Positions 13,981-23,690 of a stretch of 42,877 bases of DNA are shown here, one piece after another (the stretch's first letter is position 1; every line of letters starts with the position of its first letter). The notes under the pieces are model-generated. The model was not told the DNA's origin, made no database searches, and saw only the letters and a list, made by a program, of their open reading frames with translations. A program made the position numbers and the translations under genes. The stretch is from Sphingomonadales bacterium (GTDB taxonomy: Bacteria > Bacteroidota > Bacteroidia > UBA7662): NCBI GenBank assembly GCA_016872215.1, contig VHAX01000019.1, positions 1 to 42,877 on the forward strand, written 5' to 3'.

Positions 13981-16510
13981 GAACGAGTCCCTTTTCCTGT
14001 TTTTTTCCGCCTGAACACGACGAATAACGAAGTATATAGGGGTACGCCCCAGCCGGGAGGTCGCCACCATTCCAACGCACGGTCGTACCAGTGTCGCGCA
14101 ATACGAGGCGGCCCCACCGATCAAAAACCTCTAAATCCATCACCTCATCCCACTGCACCTCCCACACATCGTTTAAGCCGTCATTGTTGGGAGTGAACGC
14201 GGTGGGTAGGTTTTGTACGAAGCGACTGTCTTCGTTGTAGACCCGAAAGCGGGTGATGGGCGACAAGCAGCCGCCGGGACTACGGAAAACGGCGTATATC
14301 TCGATTGAATCGACTAAGTCGTTGAGCAAACACACTGGTCCAATACCCTTGAAACGTGTGAGGAGGGAGTCGGCATACCAACGCAACTCTCCATAATAGG
14401 GGCCGGAATAGGTGACCGGCAAATTCAGTCGCATACACACAGTTGTGTCGAACGGCTGAGGAGGAAGGGGGGTATCGTCCATAAGTAGCTGAATCGCAAG
14501 AATACTATCACATCCCCTGCGGCTCACGAGTGAATCAAAGTAGGTGCCCGAATTGGTGAGGGTTCTCCCACGCCATTGGTATTGGTCGCACCCCCGGGCC
14601 GTATCGGTTTGTAGGCTGCTGGGGTAAAGTGAAAGGAGGAGCGTCACCACGCTGTCGCATCCCTGAACATTGGCTATGGTGTCGCGGTACACTCCCCCCG
14701 TTACATACGTTCGCCCATTGAACGGCCACACATATCGGTCGCAGGCCGTATCGCGAACCACGGCTACCGTACTGCGGCGAATGAGCAACTCCAGGACCAC
14801 CGTACTGTCGCAACCAAAGCGATTGGTAGTTGTATAGGGATAATAGCCCGACTGTCGATAGGTAGCGCCATTCCACCGGATGCTGTCGCAGGTCGATTGC
14901 TGGAGCGTATCCGTATCGGAAACTCCCATGGCCACTGTCACCTGCCGAACGGATGAGGAGCATCCATCCACAATTGCCACCACCGACCATAAGCCCGTAT
15001 CAATCGAAGAAAATCCAGCCACCGTTGGGTTTCTAAGGCTTGAAAAAAACTGGCCATTGGGTCGGCGCCAGGTATATGTAGCCCCTGTGAGGGAGTCGGC
15101 AAATAAGCGCAAAAGGTCGCCAGGGCAACCCGGGCTCAAAGGAGTGAAGTTGGTGCTTCCCTGCAATTCGAAACGTGCATAGTCGGAGAAATACCCATAT
15201 CGGCAACCCGATGCTGCACCTCCGTTGATCAATCCCATATGGAATTTGCCAAGGGAATTGGACAACACATAGGCATTGTTGGTGCCAATCGTACCCGTCC
15301 CCGTATACTCCGCCCGCGCATATTGCCATTGCCCACTCGTGCCCGGCACCGGCTGAAACAGGGAGGCAGGAACCGGTATGATGCCGTTCAGCATGAATCC
15401 TCCGATATATTGGGTCTTGGTGATGAGGTTAATAGCAAAACTCTCGGATGTGGTGCGCTGGAATCCCACGCTTTGCGAACCTGTGCACTGAATGGGAGGC
15501 AGGATGGCCATGCCCGTTTCACATCCGTAGCCCGACACGTGCATCACATTGATCGGCTGACTGCTGGTGATGTACAATACATTTTCTGTGAACGTACGCT
15601 CAAGAGTTTGTCCCGCCGCAAGTGGCGCCTGTGCAACTCCATTAATGCTAATCTGTGTATTACCCATGAGGGCCGTTACCGTCACGAGGTCTGAATTGGC
15701 CAGATACCCTTTAATTACGATAAATTCATTTCCTAAAATAGAAACCGGAATCAGCTGATCGCCCAGCAAATCATGGCAACCACCCCCGCCTAGGGCGGTT
15801 CCTAACACTGAATCGTCGATGTAGGTAACGGCCACCGGCCTGTCCGATGTGATTGTACTGCCCGCGAGGGATATGTTGGCGGCCTGACTCGCGGCACGGA
15901 AGCAGTAGGTCTGCCCGGCGTTTAAAGTCACCGACACCAAGGTCCCAGACGCGATGACCCCACCTCCCGTTTGAAACAAATCGACTGTTGGGGTGAAATA
16001 AATCGTAGTGTTGTTCTGGGTGGCCACAACATCGACCCGTTCGTGGCCATAAACATTCGACATAGTACGTTGCCCTGGTATCAGAAAATGTGACCCTAGG
16101 GCCGTTTCCCCCTTCAGAGCAAAAATATCGGTGTTGTTGCCTGCGGAAATGACCTCATAGTAGGCCGTAATTTCGGCGGTCGACTGGATCCGAAACCCCC
16201 GGTTCAGCACTTGATTGGGCGGATCGTTCTCGATCAGGTTGATCTGGGGTGTCAAATCGAGTGAAACCACCGTTTGTGGGGGAACAAGCACTGTATTGTC
16301 GTAGATGCTCGGGTCAGCCGGGGTATACACCCGTACACTGCAAGCAGTAGCCCCTGAAGTCAACCGAAACGCAATGGGGCGATCACTGTGCGCCTGAGCC
16401 ACCTCAGGCGCCACAAACCAGAAAGTCGTGTCTGTTTGTGCATTAGTATCGAAAGCAAACAATACAGATGCTAAAAAAATGGCGGATTTGACTCTTCGTA
16501 AACGAAACAT
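13967..16510 (-). CDS. T9SS-exported protein with IgGFc-binding-like N-terminus and gliding-type C-terminal domain
   Basis: 847 residues from ATG 16510. Signal peptide 1-25 (SAIFLASVLFAFDTNAQ). Residues about 27-440 resemble the IgGFc-binding protein N-terminal region: FWFVAPEVAQAHSDRPIAF, QINLIENDP, ITAYYEV, then LGSHFLIPGQ and ILGNEFIVIKGYLANSDLVTV. A PKD-like segment (YTWRRPNGQFFSSLRNPTVAGFSSIDTG) closely matches the neighbouring adhesin. Three CDxxxW/GCDS repeats and the type B sorting domain (AFTPNNDGLNDVWEVQWDEVMDLEVFDRWGRLV) end the protein, with final residues HVVR. It is the first gene of the overlapping pair. An adhesive or complex-polymer-binding role is inferred from architecture only. 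Confidence 0.85.
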   Translation of the reverse strand: MFRLRRVKSAIFLASVLFAFDTNAQTDTTFWFVAPEVAQAHSDRPIAFRLTSGATACSVRVYTPADPSIYDNTVLVPPQTVVSLDLTPQINLIENDPPNQVLNRGFRIQSTAEITAYYEVISAGNNTDIFALKGETALGSHFLIPGQRTMSNVYGHERVDVVATQNNTTIYFTPTVDLFQTGGGVIASGTLVSVTLNAGQTYCFRAASQAANISLAGSTITSDRPVAVTYIDDSVLGTALGGGGCHDLLGDQLIPVSILGNEFIVIKGYLANSDLVTVTALMGNTQISINGVAQAPLAAGQTLERTFTENVLYITSSQPINVMHVSGYGCETGMAILPPIQCTGSQSVGFQRTTSESFAINLITKTQYIGGFMLNGIIPVPASLFQPVPGTSGQWQYARAEYTGTGTIGTNNAYVLSNSLGKFHMGLINGGAASGCRYGYFSDYARFELQGSTNFTPLSPGCPGDLLRLFADSLTGATYTWRRPNGQFFSSLRNPTVAGFSSIDTGLWSVVAIVDGCSSSVRQVTVAMGVSDTDTLQQSTCDSIRWNGATYRQSGYYPYTTTNRFGCDSTVVLELLIRRSTVAVVRDTACDRYVWPFNGRTYVTGGVYRDTIANVQGCDSVVTLLLSLYPSSLQTDTARGCDQYQWRGRTLTNSGTYFDSLVSRRGCDSILAIQLLMDDTPLPPQPFDTTVCMRLNLPVTYSGPYYGELRWYADSLLTRFKGIGPVCLLNDLVDSIEIYAVFRSPGGCLSPITRFRVYNEDSRFVQNLPTAFTPNNDGLNDVWEVQWDEVMDLEVFDRWGRLVLRDTGTTVRWNGGDLPAGAYPYILRYSSCSGGKKQEKGLVHVVR
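14475..14930 (-). repeat. Three ~48-codon CDxxxW/GCDS repeats
   Basis: Units start near CDSIRWNGATY, CDRYVWPFNGRTY and CDQYQWRGRTL, each followed by an SG/GGxY turn and a GCDS block. Same family as the repeats in the two other giant surface proteins here. Boundaries are approximate. Confidence 0.7.
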
Positions 16511-16620
16511 GGCTGAAAAATACCTTATTATCTCGAAAAGCAACAGAGTTGCGCACCTACTCCCACCATTTCTCTGGGCAAGACTTTGGCCTGTCTGGGT
16601 TACTTGCCGTATTCGAAACC

Positions 16621-18768
16621 TTACTTCCTAATACCCAGCAGGTCAAGGGCAAAGCTGTATTCGCGTGCCACCTCCTTCAACGCTTCAAATCGACCACTGG
16701 CGCCGCCGTGACCAGCATCCATGTTTGTATGCAAAAACAATAGATTATTGTCGGTCTTCATCGCCCTGAGGCGCGCTACCCATTTGGCGGGCTCCCAATA
16801 CTGCACCTGAGAATCGTGCAGGCCGGTGGTGATCAGCATATGGGGATAGTTCTTGCGTTTCACTTGATCGTAGGGCGAATAAGACAACATATAATCGTAC
16901 TGCTCACGAATGTTGGGATTGCCCCACTCCTGCCACTCAAAGGTCGTGAGCGGTATGCTTTCATCCATCATCGTGCTCACTACATCCACAAATGGCACAT
17001 CCGCAATAATACCCCGATACAGTTCAGGTGCCATGTTCGACACCGCACCCATCAGCAAACCCCCTGCACTGCCCCCCTGGGCGAACAACTGATCGGCCGC
17101 AACATAGCCCTGCTCCTGCAACCAGCGCGAGCAATCAATGAAATCGTTGAATGTGTTTTTCTTGTTCAACATCTTGCCCTCTTCATACCAGGAACCCCCC
17201 ATTTCCATCCCACCACGTACGTGTGCAATCGCGAAAACAAACCCCCGATCGAGTAAACTGAGTCGATTCGACGAAAAGCGGGCATCCATCGAGCTGCCGT
17301 ATGAGCCATACGCATAGAGCCAGCCCGGTTGTCCACCCCCCTTTTTAAACCGGTTCACCCGATACACAATCGAAACCGGAATCCGTCGGCCATCGCGCGA
17401 GGGCACCATGACCCGCTCGCTTTTGTAGCGCGAAGGCTCAAAACCGCCAGGCACCTTCTGCTGTTTCATAAGGGTACGGCGGCGTGATTTCATATCGTAG
17501 TCGTACACGGTTCCGGGTGTCGTGAGCGAGGTGTAGGTGTAACGCACCACATCGGTCTCAAACTCGGGGTTGTAGCTGAGAGCGGCAGTGTAGGCCGGCT
17601 CATCGAAGGGTAACTCATAGGCCGCTGAGCCCGTGGATGGAAGAATGCGGATGTGGCTCAAGCCTTCCCGCTTCTCCTGCAGCACCATGAAGTCGCGGAA
17701 ATAATCTACGTCCTCCAGCAAAACATCTTCGCGGTGGGCCACCACATCCACCCATTGATCTGGTTGGGTGTGGTTCAGTGGAGCCTTCACCAAACGGAAA
17801 TTGACCGCGTCTTGGTTCGTGTAGATCAACCAGTGATCGCCTCCTGCATGGTCGACCCGATAGTCGACCCCATCGCGAAGAGGGGCGATTTGGCGGGGTT
17901 TCGAACCAAATCCGGCCCTGCCAGCATCCAAAACGTGAACAAGGGATGCATCGGTCCGGTCGGATGTGATCAGGATGTATTGACGCGATTTACTCCGACC
18001 CACCGAACAGTTGAGGGTCGATTCCTTCTCCTCGTAGACCAATACATCGGTCGAAACAGTCAACCCCAGGGTATGGCGCATCACTTTGTGCGTGCGCAGA
18101 GAAACCGGCTCGGGCAGTGTGTAATAAAAGGCCGTAGCATCGGTCGACCATTCTACAGCCCCGCGGGTATTCGGAATACGATCGGGCAACCAAGTGCTGG
18201 TCGACAAATCCCTGACCCGGATTTCATAGAAGTTACGGCCAACCGTATCCACCACCACCGCCGCAAAACGATGGTCGTCGCTCACCGATAGAAAGAAACT
18301 CAGGTATGCTTGTCCCTTCCCCAGTTCGTTTCCATCAACCAGAACCTCCTCCGCTCCCTCCATGCTTCCCCTGCGGCGCACATATATGGGGTATTCACCG
18401 CCCTTAACGTAACGCACGTAGTAGAAATAATCACCTCTTCGCACGGGTACACTTTGGTCGTCCTCCACAATCCGGCCTTTCATTTCCTGAAACAACTTCT
18501 CTTGAAGCGGACGCGTATGCGCCATCATGCTGTCGTAGTAGGCATTCTCAGCCTCCAAATAGGCGATGACCTCCGGATTCTCCCGCTCCCGCAACCAGAA
18601 ATAAGGGTCGGAACGCTTGTGACCATGCGCCGAAACCAACTCGTATGGCTTCTCATCGGCCTTGGGCGGCACCAAATCGGGGTATTGGGTGGATGTATTC
18701 ATCATATTTTGACAAGAACCGGTCATCAGCAACACAAAAGGAAAGATTATAGAGGGATGAAGGCGCAT
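16621..18768 (-). CDS. ptrB: Oligopeptidase B-type prolyl oligopeptidase (S9A), probable lipoprotein
   Basis: Serine peptidase that cleaves short peptides, in oligopeptidase B after basic residues. 715 residues from ATG 18768. The N-terminus MRLHPSIIFPFVLLMTGSC has a lipobox-like TGSC (Cys19), so it is probably exported and lipid-anchored rather than cytosolic. A seven-bladed propeller (about 90-430) precedes the alpha/beta-hydrolase domain: Ser567 in GGSAGG, Asp652 in GLHDSQVQYWEP and His687 in DAGHGGASGRF, all as in S9A enzymes. AHVRGGMEMGGSWYEEGKMLNKKNTFNDF is the conserved oligopeptidase B region. Catalytic residues are intact. It follows the aldehyde dehydrogenase gene by 68 bases on the same strand. 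Confidence 0.92.
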   Translation of the reverse strand: MRLHPSIIFPFVLLMTGSCQNMMNTSTQYPDLVPPKADEKPYELVSAHGHKRSDPYFWLRERENPEVIAYLEAENAYYDSMMAHTRPLQEKLFQEMKGRIVEDDQSVPVRRGDYFYYVRYVKGGEYPIYVRRRGSMEGAEEVLVDGNELGKGQAYLSFFLSVSDDHRFAAVVVDTVGRNFYEIRVRDLSTSTWLPDRIPNTRGAVEWSTDATAFYYTLPEPVSLRTHKVMRHTLGLTVSTDVLVYEEKESTLNCSVGRSKSRQYILITSDRTDASLVHVLDAGRAGFGSKPRQIAPLRDGVDYRVDHAGGDHWLIYTNQDAVNFRLVKAPLNHTQPDQWVDVVAHREDVLLEDVDYFRDFMVLQEKREGLSHIRILPSTGSAAYELPFDEPAYTAALSYNPEFETDVVRYTYTSLTTPGTVYDYDMKSRRRTLMKQQKVPGGFEPSRYKSERVMVPSRDGRRIPVSIVYRVNRFKKGGGQPGWLYAYGSYGSSMDARFSSNRLSLLDRGFVFAIAHVRGGMEMGGSWYEEGKMLNKKNTFNDFIDCSRWLQEQGYVAADQLFAQGGSAGGLLMGAVSNMAPELYRGIIADVPFVDVVSTMMDESIPLTTFEWQEWGNPNIREQYDYMLSYSPYDQVKRKNYPHMLITTGLHDSQVQYWEPAKWVARLRAMKTDNNLLFLHTNMDAGHGGASGRFEALKEVAREYSFALDLLGIRK

Positions 18769-18836
18769 AAAAGGGATTTTAATGGGTAGATATGGTACAC
18801 TAAACATCACTCAGGTTCGTATAATTGTTATATTAT

Positions 18837-20390
18837 TTATACATCAAATCGGATACCCTGCGCAAGCGGAAGGCGGGTGGAATAGTTGATGGTATTGGTT
18901 TGCCTCCGCATATAGGCCTTCCAGCTGTCGGAACCCGATTCCCGGCCACCGCCTGTCTCTTTTTCGCCCCCAAAGGCCCCCCCAATTTCGGCACCCGATG
19001 TGCCAATGTTGACGTTGGCTATACCACAATCGCTGCCCGCGGTCGATAGGAACTGCTCCGCCTCGCGCATATTGAGGGTGAACAAGGCCGACGATAAGCC
19101 CTGCGGAACGCTGTTTTGGATGGCAATGGCCTCCTCCAGCGTATCGTAGGGCATGATGTAGAGAATGGGCGCAAAAGTCTCATGCTGCACTATGGAGAAA
19201 TGGGGCTTCACCTCGGCAATACAAGGTTTTACATAGCAACCCGATTCGAATTCCCCATCAGAAAAGACACCTCCTTCCACGAGAAATGACCCTCCCTCCT
19301 GACGCACCGCCTCCAACGCCTTTTTGTAGGCCTGCACAGCCAGCGAGTCGATGAGCGGTCCCACGTGGTTGGCCTCATCGAGCGGATTTCCTATCCGCAA
19401 TTGCCCATAGGCCTTCACAAGCCTTTGCTTCATCTCCTCATAGCGCAAGCGGTGGATTATGAGACGACGGGTGGTGGTACAACGCTGTCCGGCCGTGCCC
19501 ACTGCACCGAAGACTGAACCCACTATAGCTAAATCCAAATCAGCCTGCTCACTGATGATGATGGCATTGTTGCCCCCCAACTCCAGCAGGCTGCGCCCCA
19601 ATCGGCGCGCTACCGCCTCACCAACCAACTTGCCCATGCGTGTGCTGCCCGTGGCCGAAACCAGCGGTATGCGTTCGTCCGACGAGATCCACTCGCCTAC
19701 TTTGTAGTCGCCCACCAACAAACACGATAAGCCCTCCGGTGCGCCGAAGGAACGAAATACATCAGTCAGCAAATTCTGACAAGCAATGGCTGTGAGTGGG
19801 GTTTTCTCTGATGGCTTCCAAATGCAGGCATCGCCGCAAACCCAGGCCAACATGCTGTTCCAACTCCACACAGCCACAGGGAAATTGAAGGCAGAAATGA
19901 TGCCCACCACACCCAGTGGATGCCATTGCTCATACATGCGGTGCCCCGGACGCTCAGAATGCATGCTGAGGCCGTAGAGCTGACGCGACAAACCCACTGC
20001 GAAATCGCAGATGTCGATCATCTCCTGTACCTCCCCTAGTCCCTCCTGCAAACTCTTGCCCATCTCGTAACTCACCAAACGACCCAGGGGATCCTTGAAA
20101 TCCCGTAGTTTTTGTCCGACCAGGCGCACGAGCTCTCCCCTACGCGGGGCCGGCACCAAACGCCATTCCTGAAAGGCCTGCACCGCCATTTTCATCGCTT
20201 TTTCATAGTCGCTCCGATCGGCCTGGTAGACGCTACCGATCAGCTCGCCGTCCACCGGAGAAAGTGATTCAAGCAAAGCGCCTCCGGGCTTCCAACCTCC
20301 GATTCCGGTGTGCACGCCATGGCTGATTGGAGAAATTCTCAAAACATCGAGAACGTTCCGCATTTCTTTTCTCAAGGTTAATTTTGACAT
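18837..20390 (-). CDS. ALDH7-family aldehyde dehydrogenase (aminoadipate-semialdehyde type)
   Basis: NAD(P)-dependent oxidation of an aldehyde, likely L-2-aminoadipate 6-semialdehyde in lysine/pipecolate breakdown, as for ALDH7A1 (antiquitin). 517 residues from ATG 20390; length and N-terminus (LRISPISHGVHTGIGGW) fit that subfamily. Catalytic Cys304 lies in GTAGQRCTTTRR, general base Glu270 in LLELGGNNAI, and the oxyanion Asn169 in ISAFNFPVAVWSWN. The GQRCTTTRR and ELGGNNA strings are typical of ALDH7. The C-terminal AFGGEKETGGGRESGSDSWKAYMRRQTNTINYS is also family-like. It begins 14 bases after the M1 peptidase stop, so the two are likely co-transcribed; no lysine-catabolic partner is adjacent. 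Confidence 0.92.
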   Translation of the reverse strand: MSKLTLRKEMRNVLDVLRISPISHGVHTGIGGWKPGGALLESLSPVDGELIGSVYQADRSDYEKAMKMAVQAFQEWRLVPAPRRGELVRLVGQKLRDFKDPLGRLVSYEMGKSLQEGLGEVQEMIDICDFAVGLSRQLYGLSMHSERPGHRMYEQWHPLGVVGIISAFNFPVAVWSWNSMLAWVCGDACIWKPSEKTPLTAIACQNLLTDVFRSFGAPEGLSCLLVGDYKVGEWISSDERIPLVSATGSTRMGKLVGEAVARRLGRSLLELGGNNAIIISEQADLDLAIVGSVFGAVGTAGQRCTTTRRLIIHRLRYEEMKQRLVKAYGQLRIGNPLDEANHVGPLIDSLAVQAYKKALEAVRQEGGSFLVEGGVFSDGEFESGCYVKPCIAEVKPHFSIVQHETFAPILYIMPYDTLEEAIAIQNSVPQGLSSALFTLNMREAEQFLSTAGSDCGIANVNIGTSGAEIGGAFGGEKETGGGRESGSDSWKAYMRRQTNTINYSTRLPLAQGIRFDV

Positions 20391-20404
20391 ATGGTTTTTT
20401 TGAA

Positions 20405-23400
20405 TTACAATCTGAAATTGCGCACAAGATCGTGCGGATTGAGCCTTTTTAGGTCGATCGACCAGCTGAAATACCCGTACCATTCCGGTTTAGGGTCATT
20501 GCTCAAAAATCCAGGCCTGAGCTCTGAAGTTGCGGCAAGCTGACGGTTGATCTGCAGCAGGCCCTTGAACACCGACAACGAAATGCCGATCTCGCCCATG
20601 TACCCGCGGTAGTTTTCATAAAGTGGATTTCCCTCAAAATAGTTGACAAGGACACTATCCGATGAACCAGTATGGGCCACCCCGGCGTAGATTTCCAGGG
20701 GGAAACGGGGAATGGTAACTACCCAATTGGTCGCCAGTAGACGGGTAGCATTACGAGTATTCTGAAGGGCGCTGATAAATTGGGGGTTCATGACCGACCG
20801 CAAACCGGCATCGCGTGTCGACACCTGTCGCAGGTTCAACGGCATAGACCCGCCATTTCCATCCACAACCTGTCGACCATAGAAGATGTCACGGCAACCA
20901 TAATCCAACCACCCTGTAATACCACTGCCGTGTCCCAAAAACCCAACAGGGTTGATTGGATCTTGCACCTTCGCCAGGCCCGCAAACCAACGATGCGCCA
21001 CATAGGCCCGATTGCCTCTGGTTTTGTAGTACCATTTGTGCAAAACCGAAGCGCTCACACGGGAATTTACGCTACCCCTTTCCTGAAACAATTTGTTCAG
21101 TATACCCCACTCCACGTCGGCCTGCCACCGAAAACTGTGCACCAGGCCGGGATATTCTGCAAGATAGCTCAGGTACCCCATCAGCAAACGAGGAGTGTGT
21201 GCATTGGGCAACAAATCCATAGTGGGGATAGGGTACGTATGCCACGGGCTACCCAATACACCGGCCGTCAGCTGGCGGGTGCGGCGGACCGACAAGTTTT
21301 CCTCCCGCAATTTCAACTGTACCGATCCTTCCCAAAACACATTCGATTGCTTTTCAAGATAGTTCAAACTAAACTGATAATTTGTGTAGCGGGATAGGTT
21401 GCCCCGCAACTGACATTCGGAAAAGAGGCCCGAGTTCGGCCGAAACATCTGCCGCACCGAGGCTTGTCCCACCAAACTGCGTGATTTCACCCCGAATGCC
21501 GGCATCAGAGTGTATTCAAAATTTCGGGGGAAAACGGGTGGTGTCATCAGTGACAAGCCAATAATAGCCCCGTCTGAGAAGTTAGTGCCCATCACGGGCA
21601 ACAACCAGAGGCGGTTGCGCGTTGCATCGAGTCCGGGCATAAACCGGATCCCTGGCAAGGCTGGAAAAAGCGCACCCGCTTGTGCCCTCGATCGCTCGCG
21701 GAAGGCCAGGGGCATGCGAAGATTGGGGTCCAACACAAATTCGGATGCCCGTTCATTCAAGCCGATTTCATAGGTTTGTCGACCACTGATGGGCTCATAC
21801 CACTCCTGGCGCATCACCTGGCCTTGCTCATCAATAGCGGCCAGCAGGAAAGGGGTCCGACTTCCCATGCCCTTCACACGCACACGGTAGCGAAATGTGG
21901 GTGATGAACTGCTCTGCCTGTCAACCGCCTTCGGAGCTTTCAGCCTTACAACCTGCCCGAGACGATAATCGACCGGTCTTTGGCCCTGCAAGCGATCCGC
22001 AAACCACCACTCCGTTGCTCGTCCACCCCCGGCCCCTTGGAGTGCCGATTGCAACGATGCCTTCATATCGGCTGGTGAGGGGTGGCGGAATTTCCATTCC
22101 TCATAATAAGCCTGCATCATCTGATCAAATCGCTCGCGACCCACATAGGCATCGAGATAATTGAGTTCCAGAGCGGTCTTTTTGTAGACCAGGGTGCCGT
22201 ACGTCTCCGAATCGTAGTCGGACGAGGCCGACGACCACAATGCGGCTTCCCGTCCTCGTCTGCAAGACAGAAGCCAGGTCAATTGATCCCCATCTACATT
22301 GGCCAAGCCCAATCGCTCCACCAGTTTCCCTGAACCTAGTCCCACCGGATTAGAATCGTATGCAAAACGCTGTCTCATATAGCGACTCTCGTAATAGGAA
22401 TTGAATCCCTCATCCATAAAGGGGTGGTCGCGCTCATTGGAGGCCAATATTCCGTAAAACCAATTGTGGCCCACCTCATGCGCAATCACCAGTTCAAGCG
22501 TACGCGCGCTGTTTACCCCGGCGATCACGGTAATTGTGGGATATTCCATGCCTCCGCCGGCCGACAAAGCTCCGTCTACCGCGGTGCATGTCGACCAAGG
22601 ATATTCGCCCACCCATAGAGAGTAATAATAGACCGAACTATCGATATACGCCGCCGCATCTTTCCACAACTTACTGCTCCGGGTGAAGAAAACAGCCGTT
22701 TTCACCATCCGGCCGCTGTGGGGCAGGCGCACTTCGCTTTGTCGGACGTAATAATCGGGCCCGCAGAACCAGGCAAAATCATGGGCGTTTTCGAGGCGGT
22801 ATTTCAGGGTCTTGCGTCTCCCCGCCCCCATCTGATCGACAGTATTTTTCATTTTCGGAAAACTATCTAGCGCCCAGCAGGCGGCCGATAGGGAGTCGAG
22901 CCAGACTTGCTCCAATGCGGTTTGGAGTTCACCCGAACCAGCCACACGAAAATGCGCAGGTACGGTAATTTGTACGTCGAAATCCCCAAACTCTGAGTAA
23001 AACTCGCCCAGATCGAGGTACGGCATGGGGTGCCATCCATCGCGGTCATATACTGCCGGCTTGGGGTACCACTGACACAACTGGTACTGCCCCCGGTCGC
23101 GTCCCAGACGTGAAAAATTACCCGGAATCTGCACCCGGAAGGGGGTCGTGAGCGACACCCGTTCACCTGGCAAAAGCGGCTTCAACAGCCATACGCGGGC
23201 CACATCGATGGTGTCTGGCAGGAGCGCCCATTTCAAAGCCACACCTCCGGTCCGAAAATCGAGGCTATCAATCCCTCCCCTGAGGCTGTCGTGGGCTGAA
23301 TAAAAATCCCATGAACCCGACGCGGCCTCTTGGCGCGCAAAAGCCGTTCGGTTGTTGCGGTACGCATTTGGCCATAGGTGAATGTAGAGGAAAGACAGAG

Positions 23401-23638
23401 TATCGGGCGAGCGGTTTTCGTAGCTCATCTCCATCCGCGCAAGCAACTGGTGTCCCACCTCATCGAGCTCCACCTCGACCCGGTAGTCGACCCGCTGCTG
23501 AAAATAGGGACGTTCGGCCACACCCTCCACTCCACGCGTTGTATGTGGAAGCTTATGCCCGCCATGCACACCCAAAACACAAACGGGTGCAAGTGCCAAC
23601 AGGAAACCCACCAGAATCAGAAAAGAAAATCGATTCAT
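20405..23638 (-). CDS. M1 family metallopeptidase with barrel-like C-terminal extension
   Basis: 1077 residues from ATG 23638. Signal peptide about 1-23. The M1 aminopeptidase core is complete: exopeptidase motif GGGMEYP (361-367), zinc site H387-E388-x-x-H391 with the third ligand E410 (HEVGHNWFYG ... FMDEGFNSYYE), then the helical region to about 560. The remaining ~450 residues are not peptidase-like. They show alternating strands with many aromatics (RNFEYTLMPAFG, YQFSLNYLEK, SFRWQADVEWG) and could be an outer-membrane barrel. The enzyme would then be displayed at the surface or on the periplasmic face. Role: peptide trimming for amino-acid uptake. It lies between the GSCFA gene and the ALDH gene on one strand. 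Confidence 0.88.
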   Translation of the reverse strand: MNRFSFLILVGFLLALAPVCVLGVHGGHKLPHTTRGVEGVAERPYFQQRVDYRVEVELDEVGHQLLARMEMSYENRSPDTLSFLYIHLWPNAYRNNRTAFARQEAASGSWDFYSAHDSLRGGIDSLDFRTGGVALKWALLPDTIDVARVWLLKPLLPGERVSLTTPFRVQIPGNFSRLGRDRGQYQLCQWYPKPAVYDRDGWHPMPYLDLGEFYSEFGDFDVQITVPAHFRVAGSGELQTALEQVWLDSLSAACWALDSFPKMKNTVDQMGAGRRKTLKYRLENAHDFAWFCGPDYYVRQSEVRLPHSGRMVKTAVFFTRSSKLWKDAAAYIDSSVYYYSLWVGEYPWSTCTAVDGALSAGGGMEYPTITVIAGVNSARTLELVIAHEVGHNWFYGILASNERDHPFMDEGFNSYYESRYMRQRFAYDSNPVGLGSGKLVERLGLANVDGDQLTWLLSCRRGREAALWSSASSDYDSETYGTLVYKKTALELNYLDAYVGRERFDQMMQAYYEEWKFRHPSPADMKASLQSALQGAGGGRATEWWFADRLQGQRPVDYRLGQVVRLKAPKAVDRQSSSSPTFRYRVRVKGMGSRTPFLLAAIDEQGQVMRQEWYEPISGRQTYEIGLNERASEFVLDPNLRMPLAFRERSRAQAGALFPALPGIRFMPGLDATRNRLWLLPVMGTNFSDGAIIGLSLMTPPVFPRNFEYTLMPAFGVKSRSLVGQASVRQMFRPNSGLFSECQLRGNLSRYTNYQFSLNYLEKQSNVFWEGSVQLKLREENLSVRRTRQLTAGVLGSPWHTYPIPTMDLLPNAHTPRLLMGYLSYLAEYPGLVHSFRWQADVEWGILNKLFQERGSVNSRVSASVLHKWYYKTRGNRAYVAHRWFAGLAKVQDPINPVGFLGHGSGITGWLDYGCRDIFYGRQVVDGNGGSMPLNLRQVSTRDAGLRSVMNPQFISALQNTRNATRLLATNWVVTIPRFPLEIYAGVAHTGSSDSVLVNYFEGNPLYENYRGYMGEIGISLSVFKGLLQINRQLAATSELRPGFLSNDPKPEWYGYFSWSIDLKRLNPHDLVRNFRL

Positions 23639-23650
23639 ATATGTTATTTG

Positions 23651-23658
23651 CAATAATA
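23651..23658 (-). promoter_or_regulatory. Candidate -7 box of the M1 peptidase gene
   Basis: The minus strand reads TATTATTG, 7/8 to TAnnTTTG, 12 bases before the start codon. It sits in an AT-only run (TA repeats) with a TTTTGG about 25 bases upstream that could serve as a -33 element. Confidence 0.3.
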
Positions 23659-23690
23659 TATATATATTAAAATAAACACTTGCCAAAACC

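Noticed and set aside
15239-15694. Long antisense frames on the + strand of the adhesin and peptidase genes (also near 12562-12999, 17653-18291, 18310-18789 and 20780-21397)
   Set aside because: They lack recognisable domains or promoters and mirror the codon structure of well-supported minus-strand genes.
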